Shown one piece after another: positions 36,856 to 46,103 of a DNA stretch of 64,000 nt. Positions within the stretch are counted from its first letter, which is position 1, and each line of letters starts with the position of its first letter. The stretch spans positions 28,750-92,749 of the forward strand of contig JAERTF010000041.1 in the NCBI GenBank assembly GCA_016845105.1, read 5' to 3'. The DNA comes from Bacteroidota bacterium (GTDB lineage Bacteria > Bacteroidota > Bacteroidia > Bacteroidales > F082). The notes under the pieces are model-generated. The model ran no database searches. It worked only from the letters and a program-made list of their open reading frames with translations, and was not told the origin of the DNA. The position numbers were made by a program, and so were the translations under genes.

Positions 36856-37794
36856 ATGGAAAAAACTAAATGTCTTATTATAGGCTCAGGTCCTGCCGGA
36901 TACACTGCTGCAATTTATGCTGCTCGCGCTGATCTTAAACCAATTATGTACGAAGGACTACAACCTGGTGGCCAGCTGACAACAACTACTGAAGTGGATA
37001 ACTTCCCTGGTTATCCCGAAGGAATTGATGGACCCAAGATGATGGAGGACTTAAAAAACCAAGCCACCAGATTTGGTACCGATGTAAGGTGGGGTATGGT
37101 TACAAATGTTGATACTTCTGAGCGACCGTTTAAAGTTGATATTGATGATGGTAACCAAATCATTTCCGATACGCTAATAATAGCCACTGGTGCAACTGCA
37201 CAATACCTAGGGCTTGAATCTGAAGAAAAATTCAAAGGTGGCGGTGTAAGTGCATGTGCAACTTGCGATGGTTTTTTCTATAAGGGAAAAGATGTTGCTG
37301 TTGTTGGTGGAGGCGATACTGCTGCTGAAGAAGCTACCTATTTGGCAAATATTGTAAACAAAGTATATCTAATTCATCGTCGTGATGAATTAAGAGCATC
37401 AAAAGCAATGGTTAATAGAGTGATGAAGACTCCAAATATCGAAATACTATGGGATACCGAGGTAAAAGAAATTGTTGGTGTTGAGGAAGGATTTACCAAG
37501 GCATTGAACGGTGCAATTGTATTTAATAATAAGACAGGAGAAGAACGTAAAATAGATATCGAGGGATTTTTTGTTGCAATTGGACACACCCCAAATACCC
37601 AGCTTTTTGCTAATAAATTAAAAATGGACGATACAGGATACCTAATTACGAAACCTGATTCAACTGCCACAAATATCCCCGGAATATTTGCTGCAGGAGA
37701 TGTTCAGGATAAGCATTACCGACAGGCAATAACCGCAGCTGGAACAGGATGTATGGCAGCGATTGAATCTGAAAGATTCTTAGGAGAACAATAG
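36856..37794 (+). CDS. trxB: Thioredoxin reductase (NADPH)
   Basis: FAD enzyme that reduces thioredoxin with NADPH. FAD-binding CLIIGSGPAGYTAAIYAARA at the N-terminus, EVDNFPGYPEGIDGP, the redox-active ACATCDGFFYKGK (CxxC at about residues 134-137), the NADPH-binding VAVVGGGDTAAEEATYL with HRRDELRASKAM, and the C-terminal FAD motif GIFAAGDVQDKHYRQA are all present in order. Length 312 residues is normal. It is monocistronic, closed by a terminator that may also serve the convergent miaA gene. It serves thiol homeostasis along with the redox genes rex and rubrerythrin further right. Confidence 0.96.
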   Translation: MEKTKCLIIGSGPAGYTAAIYAARADLKPIMYEGLQPGGQLTTTTEVDNFPGYPEGIDGPKMMEDLKNQATRFGTDVRWGMVTNVDTSERPFKVDIDDGNQIISDTLIIATGATAQYLGLESEEKFKGGGVSACATCDGFFYKGKDVAVVGGGDTAAEEATYLANIVNKVYLIHRRDELRASKAMVNRVMKTPNIEILWDTEVKEIVGVEEGFTKALNGAIVFNNKTGEERKIDIEGFFVAIGHTPNTQLFANKLKMDDTGYLITKPDSTATNIPGIFAAGDVQDKHYRQAITAAGTGCMAAIESERFLGEQ

Positions 37795-37798
37795 TATA

Positions 37799-37831
37799 AA
37801 ACCTCCTCGTTCAAAAGCGGGGAGGTTTTTC
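37799..37831. terminator. Terminator between convergent trxB and miaA
   Basis: AAACCTCCTCG (37799-37809) pairs with CGGGGAGGTTT (37818-37828), 11 bp with one G-T pair, then TTCT. The A-rich 5' flank gives a short T-run on the minus strand too, so it could act in both directions. Confidence 0.85.
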
Positions 37832-37852
37832 TCTAAAAAACAGAAACATTAT

Positions 37853-38776
37853 TTACAAATCATTCTGCACTTTGCTATTTAAATAAATAAACTCCAATTT
37901 ATCTTCAAGGTTATATCTGCCATCAATCCAGTGTATTTTAACGCCTTTTTTCTCCATTCTTCTGTACCAGGTCATTTGTCGTTTCGCAAACTGATGGATT
38001 GCTGTATTTAGCTTAGTGAACATACTTTCATATGATATTTGTCCTTTAACATACATTGTTACAAACTTATACTCCAAACCATAATAAATAAGATTATCAG
38101 GCTTAACTCCATTTTTAATGAGTAGTTTTATTTCAGATATCATACCATCATTTAGTCGTTCTTTCAAACGTTGAGTTATCCTCGATCTAATTTCTTGCCT
38201 ATCATATGATATTCCAAAAGTGTAAGACCTGAACTTTGGGAGTTCAACTGAAGTAGTTGGGTTTTTCATCTGATAATCAGCAATCTCAATTGCGCGTATT
38301 AACCTTTCTTTATCAGATGTATCAGAAACATTATGCAAAGGTCCGTATAACTCCAGTTTTTGAACAAGGTCGGCAATATTTAGTTGATCACACTCTTCCC
38401 TTAGCTGAATATTATCTGGAACTTTACTCATCTTATAACCACGAAGTACAGCATCAAGATACAAACCACTACCACCACATAGTATTGGTAATTTTGCATT
38501 TTTTATTATTGCATTAAATACAGTAGTGAACTCATTCAAGTAATCAAAAACATTATACCGGGTACCGGGTTCCACAATATCAATTAGTTGGTATGGAATC
38601 TTTTTACCATCAACAATATAATCATCTAAGTCCTTGCCCGTACCGATATCCATGCCTCGATAAATTTGCCTCGAGTCAGCACTAATTATCTCACCTCCAA
38701 CTAGTGATGCCAAGTTTGCAGCCAAAGTAGTTTTACCTGATGCAGTGGGGCCAAGTATGGTAATTAATCGATCCAT
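37853..38776 (-). CDS. miaA: tRNA dimethylallyltransferase
   Basis: Transfers the isopentenyl group to A37 of tRNAs that read codons starting with U. The start is the ATG at 38776 (307 residues); a TTG four codons upstream overlaps the preceding gene. The P-loop ITILGPTASGKTTLAANLA comes directly after the start, with EIISADSRQIYRGMDIGTGK and PQ(L)IDIVEPG-type text (YQLIDIVEPGTRYNVFDY) and CGGSGLYLDAVLRGY downstream, and the C-terminal FAKRQMTWYRRM. The ATG lies one base after the stop of the glycosyltransferase gene, so the pair is translationally coupled. Confidence 0.95.
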   Translation of the reverse strand: MDRLITILGPTASGKTTLAANLASLVGGEIISADSRQIYRGMDIGTGKDLDDYIVDGKKIPYQLIDIVEPGTRYNVFDYLNEFTTVFNAIIKNAKLPILCGGSGLYLDAVLRGYKMSKVPDNIQLREECDQLNIADLVQKLELYGPLHNVSDTSDKERLIRAIEIADYQMKNPTTSVELPKFRSYTFGISYDRQEIRSRITQRLKERLNDGMISEIKLLIKNGVKPDNLIYYGLEYKFVTMYVKGQISYESMFTKLNTAIHQFAKRQMTWYRRMEKKGVKIHWIDGRYNLEDKLEFIYLNSKVQNDL

Positions 38777-38777
38777 A

Positions 38778-40004
38778 TTAGTAATCAATGTTTACAAATC
38801 TACGTTTTCGCAATTCCATTTCCTTATTAAAAAGAAAGTCACGAAGTTCATTTATGGTTGATATGGATGTGCTATCATAATCTAAGTCTTGTATGTTCTG
38901 TAATAAATCCAAACTCATCTCACATCCATAATTATTAATCATATATTCAGAAATAATATGTTCATCAAAAAAAGTATTATTTTCATGCTGCTTTCGCAGA
39001 TATTGCAGAATCCTAAGCCCATCAACTTTATTGGTACATGCTTTCACAAAATTAGCTTGATCCTTGTAATTATTTCTTAGTGGTGCCCAAATATTATCTG
39101 ATTTTGTTTGCTCCTGAAGAAAATCGTCCAAAGGAGTTACTATATCTCCACTAAACAACCTACCAAACAGTTTATAGGTTTCTTCTACTTTATCAAATTC
39201 TTCGGATTTATAGTGAGGGTAAGATACCCAATTACCTGATTTTCCCTTAATAAGTGCCGGTCCGGTACCAAACGATACCCTGTTCGACAATCGGGGTGAT
39301 GGATACGCAATTGTTGGTACCCACAACCCTAATTTACCAATTTTAACCAACTTTTGTAAAAAATAAAAATCTTCGCCGGCTGCTACAGGAGTTAAGCCCC
39401 CTGCTTTTCTATATGCCCAAACCGGAAATGCCATAGCAGAGCCCAGTGCTGTATAACAATACGGATTATTAATACGGATCAAATTATGTAAATAATATCG
39501 CATATAAATCTCATAGCGAAGTATTAACCTATCTGTTTCATCAGAGATTAAACTATGATAATATGGAACCGAGAGTCCCATTAGCTTACTGTTTATTTGG
39601 AAATACTCAAATAATGTTCTAACGTAATCAGGAGGGTAGTAAGTGTCGGCATCAATGCTAATTATTATGTCCTTATCATTCGATTTCTCCGAAATATAGT
39701 CCATTATAGTTTTCCGAGCCCATCCAACTCCACCCTTCTTTTTGGGCCAACCTTTTCCTTTGGAGCTACTATCTATTATATGGATATCAACTTCGCTTTC
39801 AGCACTTAACAACTCAATACTTTTTTGATTATCAACGCACAAATGCATTTTGTCGGGGTTATCCCAGTAGCTATCATATTGATTTACACAAACTATAACC
39901 TTAAAATTCCTATGTTCTTGATTTCTCAGGCAGTCCATCAGTGCATCAATATTAACTGATTCTCCCAGGATTGGTAAAGCCAAATAAATATTAAAATCCA
40001 TCAT
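38778..40004 (-). CDS. Family 2 glycosyltransferase
   Basis: 408-residue cytoplasmic or membrane-associated GT2 (GT-A fold) glycosyltransferase, substrate unknown. The start is ATG 40004 (MMDFNIYLALPILGE); an upstream TTG would add 10 residues. Domain features: PILGESVNIDALMDCLRNQE, the metal-binding DxD-like ISIDADTYYPPDYV near residue 130, and AAGEDFYFLQKLVKIGKLG (the E-D acid motif) near 215. The C-terminal 130 residues are helical with no recognised domain. No transmembrane segment is obvious. It directly precedes miaA with one base between stop and start; the pairing with a tRNA-modifying enzyme is probably only transcriptional. Confidence 0.82.
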   Translation of the reverse strand: MMDFNIYLALPILGESVNIDALMDCLRNQEHRNFKVIVCVNQYDSYWDNPDKMHLCVDNQKSIELLSAESEVDIHIIDSSSKGKGWPKKKGGVGWARKTIMDYISEKSNDKDIIISIDADTYYPPDYVRTLFEYFQINSKLMGLSVPYYHSLISDETDRLILRYEIYMRYYLHNLIRINNPYCYTALGSAMAFPVWAYRKAGGLTPVAAGEDFYFLQKLVKIGKLGLWVPTIAYPSPRLSNRVSFGTGPALIKGKSGNWVSYPHYKSEEFDKVEETYKLFGRLFSGDIVTPLDDFLQEQTKSDNIWAPLRNNYKDQANFVKACTNKVDGLRILQYLRKQHENNTFFDEHIISEYMINNYGCEMSLDLLQNIQDLDYDSTSISTINELRDFLFNKEMELRKRRFVNIDY

Positions 40005-40096
40005 ATGGTAATTGATAAATAATAGAGTGTCCAATCAAATGCTCGACAAAAATGACCTATTTGGCTTAATTAATTAATTCACTCGCAAATAATTTT

Positions 40097-40104
40097 TATT
40101 TTTG
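40097..40104 (+). promoter_or_regulatory. Possible -7 box (TATTTTTG) of the hydroxylase gene
   Basis: Exact TAnnTTTG match 31 bases before the ATG at 40136. No TTG at the expected -33 spacing was found. Confidence 0.4.
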
Positions 40105-40135
40105 ACCTAATTTATACTCTTTCCAAATAAGACTT

Positions 40136-41854
40136 ATGACAACTGATTCTATTTTATCAAGATTACCAAAACATTTGAAGTCGTTTATCATTGATCAAGA
40201 ATATAGCAGATATACTCCAAAAGACCAATCTGTATGGAGAGCTGTTATGAAACAAAATACCCAATACCTTAAAAAGGTAGCTCATAGTTCATATATAGAT
40301 GGATTAGCCAAAACGGGTATATCCATAGAAAAGATTCCTAGTATTGAGGAAATGAATAATGCTCTCAAAGACATTGGTTGGGCTGCTGTAACCGTAGATG
40401 GATTTATTCCACCTGCAGCTTTTATGGAATTTCAAAAACATAAGGTACTTGTTATCGCCGCAGATATACGAACCGCAAATCAAATTGAATATACTCCTGC
40501 ACCTGATATTATACATGAAGCAGCTGGACATGCTCCAATTATAGCTGATCCTGAATATGCTAACTATTTGAAGTACTTTGGTGAAATTGGTTCAAAGGCT
40601 TTTTCATCAAAATCCGACTATAGTATTTATGAAGCCATTAGGCATCTATCAATACTTAAAGCCGATCCCACAACAACAATAGACCAAATAAAACTAGCCG
40701 AAGAACTACTATCAAGAGTAATAGACAAGGCAGGAATGCCATCCGAAATGACATTAATTAGAAACCTTCATTGGTGGACAGTGGAATATGGGTTAGTTGG
40801 TAATATAAATAATCCAAAAATATATGGAGCTGGATTATTATCATCAATAGGAGAAAGTAAGAGTGCGTTAAAATACGACGTACGAAAAATTATGTATACC
40901 CTCGATGCCAAGGATTATAGTTTTGACATAACAGCTCCACAACCTCAACTATTTGTAACTCCAAACTTTAAACACCTCACTGATGTGCTTAACGAATTTA
41001 CCAACCTAATGGCATTAAAAACCGGAGGGTTAGATGGTATTATGAAAGCAATTGAATCGGGAGCCAATGCAACAATCGAATATTCATCAGGTCTTCAGGT
41101 ATCAGGTACATTTACCGATGTAATAATTCACATGGGAAACCCAATTTACATTAATACAACGGGTCCCACTACATTAAACTATAATAACCAGATGTTAGCT
41201 GGTGAAGGACCCAGTGATCATGCACATGGTTTTGGATCTCCAATAGGAAAAATAAAGGGCACTTTAATTCCCACAAGATTTCTATCTGATAATGATCTCA
41301 AAAAACTGGGAATAATTTCTGGTAAGGCTTCGTCATTTACATTTGAATCTGGAATAAGTGTTGCAGGTGAACTAACCAATACTAAACGAAAAGATGGAAA
41401 ATTGATAACCATGACCTTTGTTAACTGCACAGTTACACACAATGGAAAAACTTTATTTGAACCAAGTTGGGGTAAATATGATATGGCAATCGGTGAAACA
41501 ATTGTAAGTGCCTTTAGTGGTCCTGCTGATGCAGATGGCTTTGGTTTATCATACGATCCACCCAAAGAAAAAACCCATCAGATTAGATACGATCAAAAAA
41601 GCAATAGACTTCATGGGTATTACAAAGATGTTAGGAATATAAGAGAGAAAAAAGAAGATATAATGGCATTACCTTCCATTTGGTTGAAGTTAAAGGATTA
41701 CCCAGAGGAGTGGTTACTCCCATCAGAAATATATGAACTGGCAAGATCTTATAGTAAGCTAAACGACCTAGCAAATGAGATTCAAACCTATCTCAATGAA
41801 AAACAAATCTCTAATCCAGAATGTAATACTATTGTTAAAAGTTTACTTTCGTAA
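40136..41854 (+). CDS. Aromatic amino acid hydroxylase (biopterin-dependent) with extra C-terminal domain
   Basis: Pterin- and Fe(II)-dependent monooxygenase, probably phenylalanine 4-hydroxylase-like. The catalytic domain spans residues about 30-310: the iron-binding IIHEAAGHAPIIADPEYANY has both His ligands in HEAAGH (family form HELLGH), and WWTVEYGLVG (residues near 217-226) carries the third ligand Glu. Bacterial enzymes are usually 260-300 residues; this has 572. Residues about 315-572 form an additional region with beta-rich text (YSSGLQVSGTFTDVIIHMGN, TFESGISVAGELTNTKRKDG) that I do not recognise and a helical end. No N-terminal ACT domain or pterin-4a-carbinolamine dehydratase gene is seen nearby. 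The enzyme needs O2, which bears on the organism's lifestyle. Confidence 0.85.
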   Translation: MTTDSILSRLPKHLKSFIIDQEYSRYTPKDQSVWRAVMKQNTQYLKKVAHSSYIDGLAKTGISIEKIPSIEEMNNALKDIGWAAVTVDGFIPPAAFMEFQKHKVLVIAADIRTANQIEYTPAPDIIHEAAGHAPIIADPEYANYLKYFGEIGSKAFSSKSDYSIYEAIRHLSILKADPTTTIDQIKLAEELLSRVIDKAGMPSEMTLIRNLHWWTVEYGLVGNINNPKIYGAGLLSSIGESKSALKYDVRKIMYTLDAKDYSFDITAPQPQLFVTPNFKHLTDVLNEFTNLMALKTGGLDGIMKAIESGANATIEYSSGLQVSGTFTDVIIHMGNPIYINTTGPTTLNYNNQMLAGEGPSDHAHGFGSPIGKIKGTLIPTRFLSDNDLKKLGIISGKASSFTFESGISVAGELTNTKRKDGKLITMTFVNCTVTHNGKTLFEPSWGKYDMAIGETIVSAFSGPADADGFGLSYDPPKEKTHQIRYDQKSNRLHGYYKDVRNIREKKEDIMALPSIWLKLKDYPEEWLLPSEIYELARSYSKLNDLANEIQTYLNEKQISNPECNTIVKSLLS

Positions 41855-41893
41855 GAAATTGGAATACGATATAAACCCATTAAATAAACTATT

Positions 41894-42283
41894 ATGAGTT
41901 ACTATTTTAGTAAAACTATGTCAGGTACAAGCTTTGAGGAAGCCATTATAAAAGTAACTTCTGAGCTCAAAAGAGAAGAGTTTGGTGTATTAACAGAAAT
42001 TGATATCAAAAAGACCTTAAAAAATAAGCTGGATGTTGATTTTAAAAGATACACAATACTAGGTGCATGTAACCCAAACGCAGCGCATCAAATTTTGAGA
42101 AAAGAAGATAAAGTAGGAGTTTTTATGCCTTGCAATGTGATTGTTGAAGAAAATGAAAATGGTGAAATAGAAGTATCGGCTGTAGACCCAATTGCAGCTT
42201 TAAAGGCTGTTGATAATAATTCAATTGGATGTCATTTAATTGAAATGCAGCACCGATTAAAGAGGGTAATAGAAAATATGTAA
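41894..42283 (+). CDS. DUF302 family protein
   Basis: 129-residue DUF302 protein of unknown function. It reads YYFSKTMSGTSFEEAIIKVT at the start, then the family core EFGVLTEIDIKKTLKNKLDV, the YTILGACNPNAAHQILRKED segment and VGVFMPCNVIVEENENGE, typical of the swapped beta-alpha fold. No signal peptide or membrane segment. It starts 39 bases after the hydroxylase stop and could be cotranscribed with it, but a functional link is not known. The next gene is 150 bases away, and that spacer shows no terminator I can support. Confidence 0.9.
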   Translation: MSYYFSKTMSGTSFEEAIIKVTSELKREEFGVLTEIDIKKTLKNKLDVDFKRYTILGACNPNAAHQILRKEDKVGVFMPCNVIVEENENGEIEVSAVDPIAALKAVDNNSIGCHLIEMQHRLKRVIENM

Positions 42284-42435
42284 TCCAATGTACCAGTTAA
42301 CCATCTGAGATCTGTCGTATGTTAGTATACAAGAGAAAATATATACTATTGATACCCCAGGTGTTTGCTGGTTAATATTGAAAATCATTTGCAAACTAAA
42401 ATTCCTAACATCTTTGATTTTGCTTTAAGATTTAA

Positions 42436-43278
42436 ATGAAAAAAGAAAAGACAAACTCAACGAATATAAAAATGAAATCAAATAATCCAATTGGTGTTAC
42501 AGGTATAGGCGGAATATTTTTTAAATGCCGAAATATCGAGAAAACAAAAGAATGGTACAGTAAAAACCTGAACCTGGTTACCAATGAATATGGTTCACTT
42601 TTCGAGTTTAAGTTATCAGAAAACATTCAAAAAAGTGGTTACCTACAATGGAGTCCTTTTTCAGATAAAACGACATATTTTGAACCTTCCGAAAAAGATT
42701 TTATGATAAATTATCGAGTTGGAAACCTGGATAGGCTATCTAAAAATCTAAAAAATAATGGAGTAACTATTCTTGACACCATTGAGGTTTATGAATATGG
42801 AAAATTTCTACACATACTTGATTGTGAGAATAATAAAATTGAGCTATGGGAACCTATAGATAAAGTTTTTACAGATCTATATACAGGTAGTACTACCATT
42901 AAGACAGGTATAGGAGGTGTATTTTTTAAAAGCAAAAACCCTGAAAAGCTTAAACTATGGTATCAGGATAATTTGGGAATTGTAACCAATGAATATGGCT
43001 CGCTTTTTTGTTTTCATAATTCCTTGAAACCAGATGAGAAAAACTTTTTGCAATGGAGCCCCATGTCTGATAGTACTGACTACTTTTCACCGTCTAGACA
43101 AGAATACATGATTAATTATAGGGTAAATAACTTACCACTTTTAGTCGGTAATCTAAAAAGAAATAAGGTAGAAATACTTGATTCGATTGAATATACAGAT
43201 TATGGTAACTTTATTCATATCCTTGGGCCTGAAGGCATTAAGATTGAACTATGGGAACCTAAAACAGAAACCCAATAA
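42436..43278 (+). CDS. Internally duplicated VOC (glyoxalase/bleomycin resistance fold) protein
   Basis: 280-residue protein made of two VOC domains that are close copies of each other: residues about 19-140 and 150-275. Each begins G(I/V)GG(I/V)FFK(C/S)(R/K)N and carries VTNEYGSLF, LQWSP(F/M)SD, MINYRV and a terminal KIELWEP. Copies are alike at DNA level too (the stretches near 42580 and 42985 coding VTNEYGSLF differ at few bases), so the duplication is fairly recent. A start at ATG 42472 (MKSNN) is possible and would remove 12 charged residues. VOC proteins bind metals and act as isomerases, dioxygenases or resistance proteins; function here is unknown. It stands alone between DUF302 and yggS-like genes. 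Confidence 0.87.
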   Translation: MKKEKTNSTNIKMKSNNPIGVTGIGGIFFKCRNIEKTKEWYSKNLNLVTNEYGSLFEFKLSENIQKSGYLQWSPFSDKTTYFEPSEKDFMINYRVGNLDRLSKNLKNNGVTILDTIEVYEYGKFLHILDCENNKIELWEPIDKVFTDLYTGSTTIKTGIGGVFFKSKNPEKLKLWYQDNLGIVTNEYGSLFCFHNSLKPDEKNFLQWSPMSDSTDYFSPSRQEYMINYRVNNLPLLVGNLKRNKVEILDSIEYTDYGNFIHILGPEGIKIELWEPKTETQ

Positions 43279-43395
43279 CACCAGTACATTATCACTTAAT
43301 AATTAATATATTAAAATCAAAAAACTTAGACTTATTTGATAATCCATGAGATGGTTTTGTTTTAAAAAATTAATTTTGCATAAAAAGAAAACTAA

Positions 43396-44061
43396 ATGGG
43401 AATTAAGCAAAATCTATTGGGGTTTTTAAACAAAATACCTAAAAACGTTCAGTTAGTGGCCGTATCAAAAACAAAACCCAATGAAGCAGTTCAGGAGGCC
43501 TTCGATGCCGGGCAAAGGGTTTTTGGAGAGAACAAAGTACAAGACCTAATTTTAAAAGCTCCTGATTTACCAAATGAAATTGATTGGCATTTTATTGGAC
43601 ATATGCAAACTAACAAGGTAAAACAAATTGCCCCATTTATAAAAATGATACATGGCGTTGATAGTCTAAAACTACTTAAGGAAATAAACAAACATGCGAT
43701 TATAAATAATCGAATAATTCAATGCCTTCTTCAATTTCACATTGCCAGCGAAAACACTAAGTTTGGGCTAAGTATTGAAGAAGCAGAGAGCATTCTTAAT
43801 AATCCTGAAATTGCTAATCTTAAAAATATTGAAATAGTCGGGGTTATGGGAATGGCTACATATACAAACAACACTTCACAAATAAGAACAGAGTTCAGGC
43901 AGTTACATGAAATTTATAAGCTACTTAAGAACAAGTATTTTGGCAACACTATCTCCTTTAAAGAGATTTCCATGGGAATGTCAGGTGACTACCAAATAGC
44001 CATTGATGAGGGCAGTACTATGATAAGAATTGGAACAAAAATATTTGGTTCACGAAACTAG
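43396..44061 (+). CDS. YggS family pyridoxal-phosphate homeostasis protein
   Basis: PLP-binding protein of the YggS/PROSC family, which buffers free pyridoxal phosphate; it has a single alanine-racemase-like barrel and no known enzyme activity. VQLVAVSKTKPNEAVQEAFD holds the PLP Lys, followed by FGENKVQDLILKA, DWHFIGHMQTNKVKQIAPFI and the C-terminal EISMGMSGDYQIAIDEGSTM and IRIGTKIFGSR, the phosphate-binding region. Length 221 residues is normal. It lies 117 bases after the VOC gene and 37 bases before a cation exchanger on the same strand. Confidence 0.94.
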   Translation: MGIKQNLLGFLNKIPKNVQLVAVSKTKPNEAVQEAFDAGQRVFGENKVQDLILKAPDLPNEIDWHFIGHMQTNKVKQIAPFIKMIHGVDSLKLLKEINKHAIINNRIIQCLLQFHIASENTKFGLSIEEAESILNNPEIANLKNIEIVGVMGMATYTNNTSQIRTEFRQLHEIYKLLKNKYFGNTISFKEISMGMSGDYQIAIDEGSTMIRIGTKIFGSRN

Positions 44062-44098
44062 TCACCCCAACGATGTTGAGAATCCTTAAACACAACTA

Positions 44099-45052
44099 AT
44101 GAGCACATATATATTATTTTTTCTTGGGTTTGTAATTTTAATATACGGTGCCAAACTACTGGTTGATGGAGCATCTTCCATTGGAGTTAAAGCCGGATTA
44201 CCTCAACTGATTATTGGGTTATCAATTGTAGCATTAGGAACTTCCCTTCCTGAACTTGTTATTAACGTGTTTGCAAGTTTAAAAGGTAACACTGGCTTAG
44301 CAATTGGTAATGTACTTGGCAGCAATATAATGAACACGTTGTTTATTGTTGGTATTACAGCAATTATATACCCCATAAAAGTTAGTTCAAGCGTTTGCAA
44401 AAGAGATTCGTGGATAAATCTCATTGCAATTTTATTGGTTGCAGTTTTGGCCAATGATACTTTGTTTGGCAATTCAAATAATTCTATCAATACCATTGAT
44501 GGAATTATACTGTTGATATTTTTCATCCTTCTACTATATATTCTTTTTTCAAACAAAAGTGATAATAGCAAAAATGTTGAAAGCGATATAAAAAACTATT
44601 CATACATAAAATCAGTATTTTTAATAATAGCAGGTAGTTGCGGCTTATTTTTTGGTGGTAGATGGATAGTGGATGGTGCATTGATTATATCGCAAGATTT
44701 TGGAGTATCTGAATCAACAATCGGACTTACCCTGATTGCTGTTGCAACTTCTCTACCCGAACTTGTAACATCAGTTGTGGCAGCCCTAAAAAAGAATACA
44801 GATATTGCCATTGGAAATGCATTGGGTTCAAATATTTTCAATATTTTTCTTGTACTTGGTACCAGTGCTACAATATCTCCAATTGCGTTTGATTCCAACT
44901 TAAATATTGAAATTGGAATACTAATTATATCCTCACTCTTTTTAATGGTTGTTATAAGATTTGGCGGAAGAAAAAGGACAATTACGCGTTTCGAGGGTGT
45001 TTTACTGGCTAGTGGCTATGTAGTATTTCTTGTTTGGTCAATATTTTTATAG
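44099..45052 (+). CDS. Calcium/sodium antiporter (CaCA family)
   Basis: 317-residue inner-membrane exchanger with about 10 membrane helices in two inverted halves. The two alpha repeats are clear: VALGTSLPELVINVFASLKG with GNVLGSNIMN in the first half and AVATSLPELVTSVVAALKKN with GNALGSNIFN in the second, supplying the conserved acidic ion-binding residues. It resembles YrbG-like bacterial exchangers. The loop between halves (about residues 145-165, FSNKSDNSKNVESDIKN) is short, without a regulatory domain. It follows the YggS gene by 37 bases and is followed after 30 bases by an outer-membrane protein gene. Confidence 0.93.
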   Translation: MSTYILFFLGFVILIYGAKLLVDGASSIGVKAGLPQLIIGLSIVALGTSLPELVINVFASLKGNTGLAIGNVLGSNIMNTLFIVGITAIIYPIKVSSSVCKRDSWINLIAILLVAVLANDTLFGNSNNSINTIDGIILLIFFILLLYILFSNKSDNSKNVESDIKNYSYIKSVFLIIAGSCGLFFGGRWIVDGALIISQDFGVSESTIGLTLIAVATSLPELVTSVVAALKKNTDIAIGNALGSNIFNIFLVLGTSATISPIAFDSNLNIEIGILIISSLFLMVVIRFGGRKRTITRFEGVLLASGYVVFLVWSIFL

Positions 45053-45082
45053 ATTTGCTATACTTAAAACTACTTTTTTACA

Positions 45083-46045
45083 ATGAGATTAATTAGTATA
45101 ACAACTGTGTTGCTTTCTTTACTAATAATTCAATCTTCATTTGCTCAACAACAAGGTTTTGGATGTGTGAGCAATATGAAAGTGACATCCTTTAGTGGAA
45201 CTAATAGCTATATTAATAAAACCGAACCTTCAGTAAATATTCCACCTCTTTTTGGCAAAAAAGCAAGAAAAAGTAATAAAACTTTATCACTACCATTTGG
45301 TGTTGGAATTAATTCAATTTATTATGACCAGTCTTATCTGGCTAGTAAGCTACTTCTTTCTTCCGATTCAACGGATATAATAGCCCGTGCCGACTCTATA
45401 TATCAAAATACAACTGCTTATGAGTTTAAGGGACAGATTAGACCAAATCTGTGGTTATTCCCATTTTTAAATGTATATGGTATATTTGGATATACAAAAG
45501 GTGTTATATCTCCAAACCTTGTTGTACCTTACATAGTACTTGAAAACATTCCAATTATCGATACATTGGTTGTGGATACAACATTTGAAATTCATGATGA
45601 AATTGGATATGTTGGCCCAACCTATGGCATTGGTGCTACATTGTCAAAGGGATTTGGAAGCTTCTTTGTATTGGTTGATTACAACTATTCTGTGACCAAC
45701 CCAACGGATATGGATGACAATCTACGCAATCATTTTTTTAGTCCAAAATTTGGTATATTTCTAGGTAAAGCTAGTAATAAGTCGTTTGGAGCATTTTGGT
45801 TAGGGGCAATGTATATTAGTAACGACCAGTCGTTTACAGGCAAAATAGATGTAGAGGAAATAAACCCCGTTTTCGTTCCTTTATTTGGCAATGAGGCTAC
45901 CTATTCGGGCGAAATTTCAGCAGTTCAACAATGGAACTTTGTAATTGGTGGATCATACGTAATAAACAATCATCACCATATTGTACTTGAAATAGGGATG
46001 TTCGATCGTAAACAAATTTCGTTCGGATACGATTTTAGATTCTAA
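45083..46045 (+). CDS. Predicted outer-membrane beta-barrel protein, unknown function
   Basis: 320-residue exported protein with a clear signal peptide (MRLISITTVLLSLLIIQSSF, cleaved near AQQ). The mature part has many alternating hydrophobic strands with glycines and aromatics (YGIFGYTKGVISPNLVV, YGIGATLSKGFGSFFVLVDY, FGAFWLGAMYIS) and ends in SFGYDFRF, with the terminal Phe usual for proteins inserted by BamA. No family recognised. It follows the CaCA exchanger gene by 30 bases and is convergent with the DUF4136 lipoprotein genes. The 58 bases in between show no clear terminator. Confidence 0.7.
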   Translation: MRLISITTVLLSLLIIQSSFAQQQGFGCVSNMKVTSFSGTNSYINKTEPSVNIPPLFGKKARKSNKTLSLPFGVGINSIYYDQSYLASKLLLSSDSTDIIARADSIYQNTTAYEFKGQIRPNLWLFPFLNVYGIFGYTKGVISPNLVVPYIVLENIPIIDTLVVDTTFEIHDEIGYVGPTYGIGATLSKGFGSFFVLVDYNYSVTNPTDMDDNLRNHFFSPKFGIFLGKASNKSFGAFWLGAMYISNDQSFTGKIDVEEINPVFVPLFGNEATYSGEISAVQQWNFVIGGSYVINNHHHIVLEIGMFDRKQISFGYDFRF

Positions 46046-46103
46046 TACCTAATTCTAGTGTTCCTTGGATATAAATCCTGAACTTTAACTACCGTAAGAT
46101 AAA

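Noticed and set aside
45083..46045. Second PorP/SprF-like protein
   Set aside because: It has a signal peptide and barrel-like strands but lacks the QDPxFSQY and NPAYAG start of that family.
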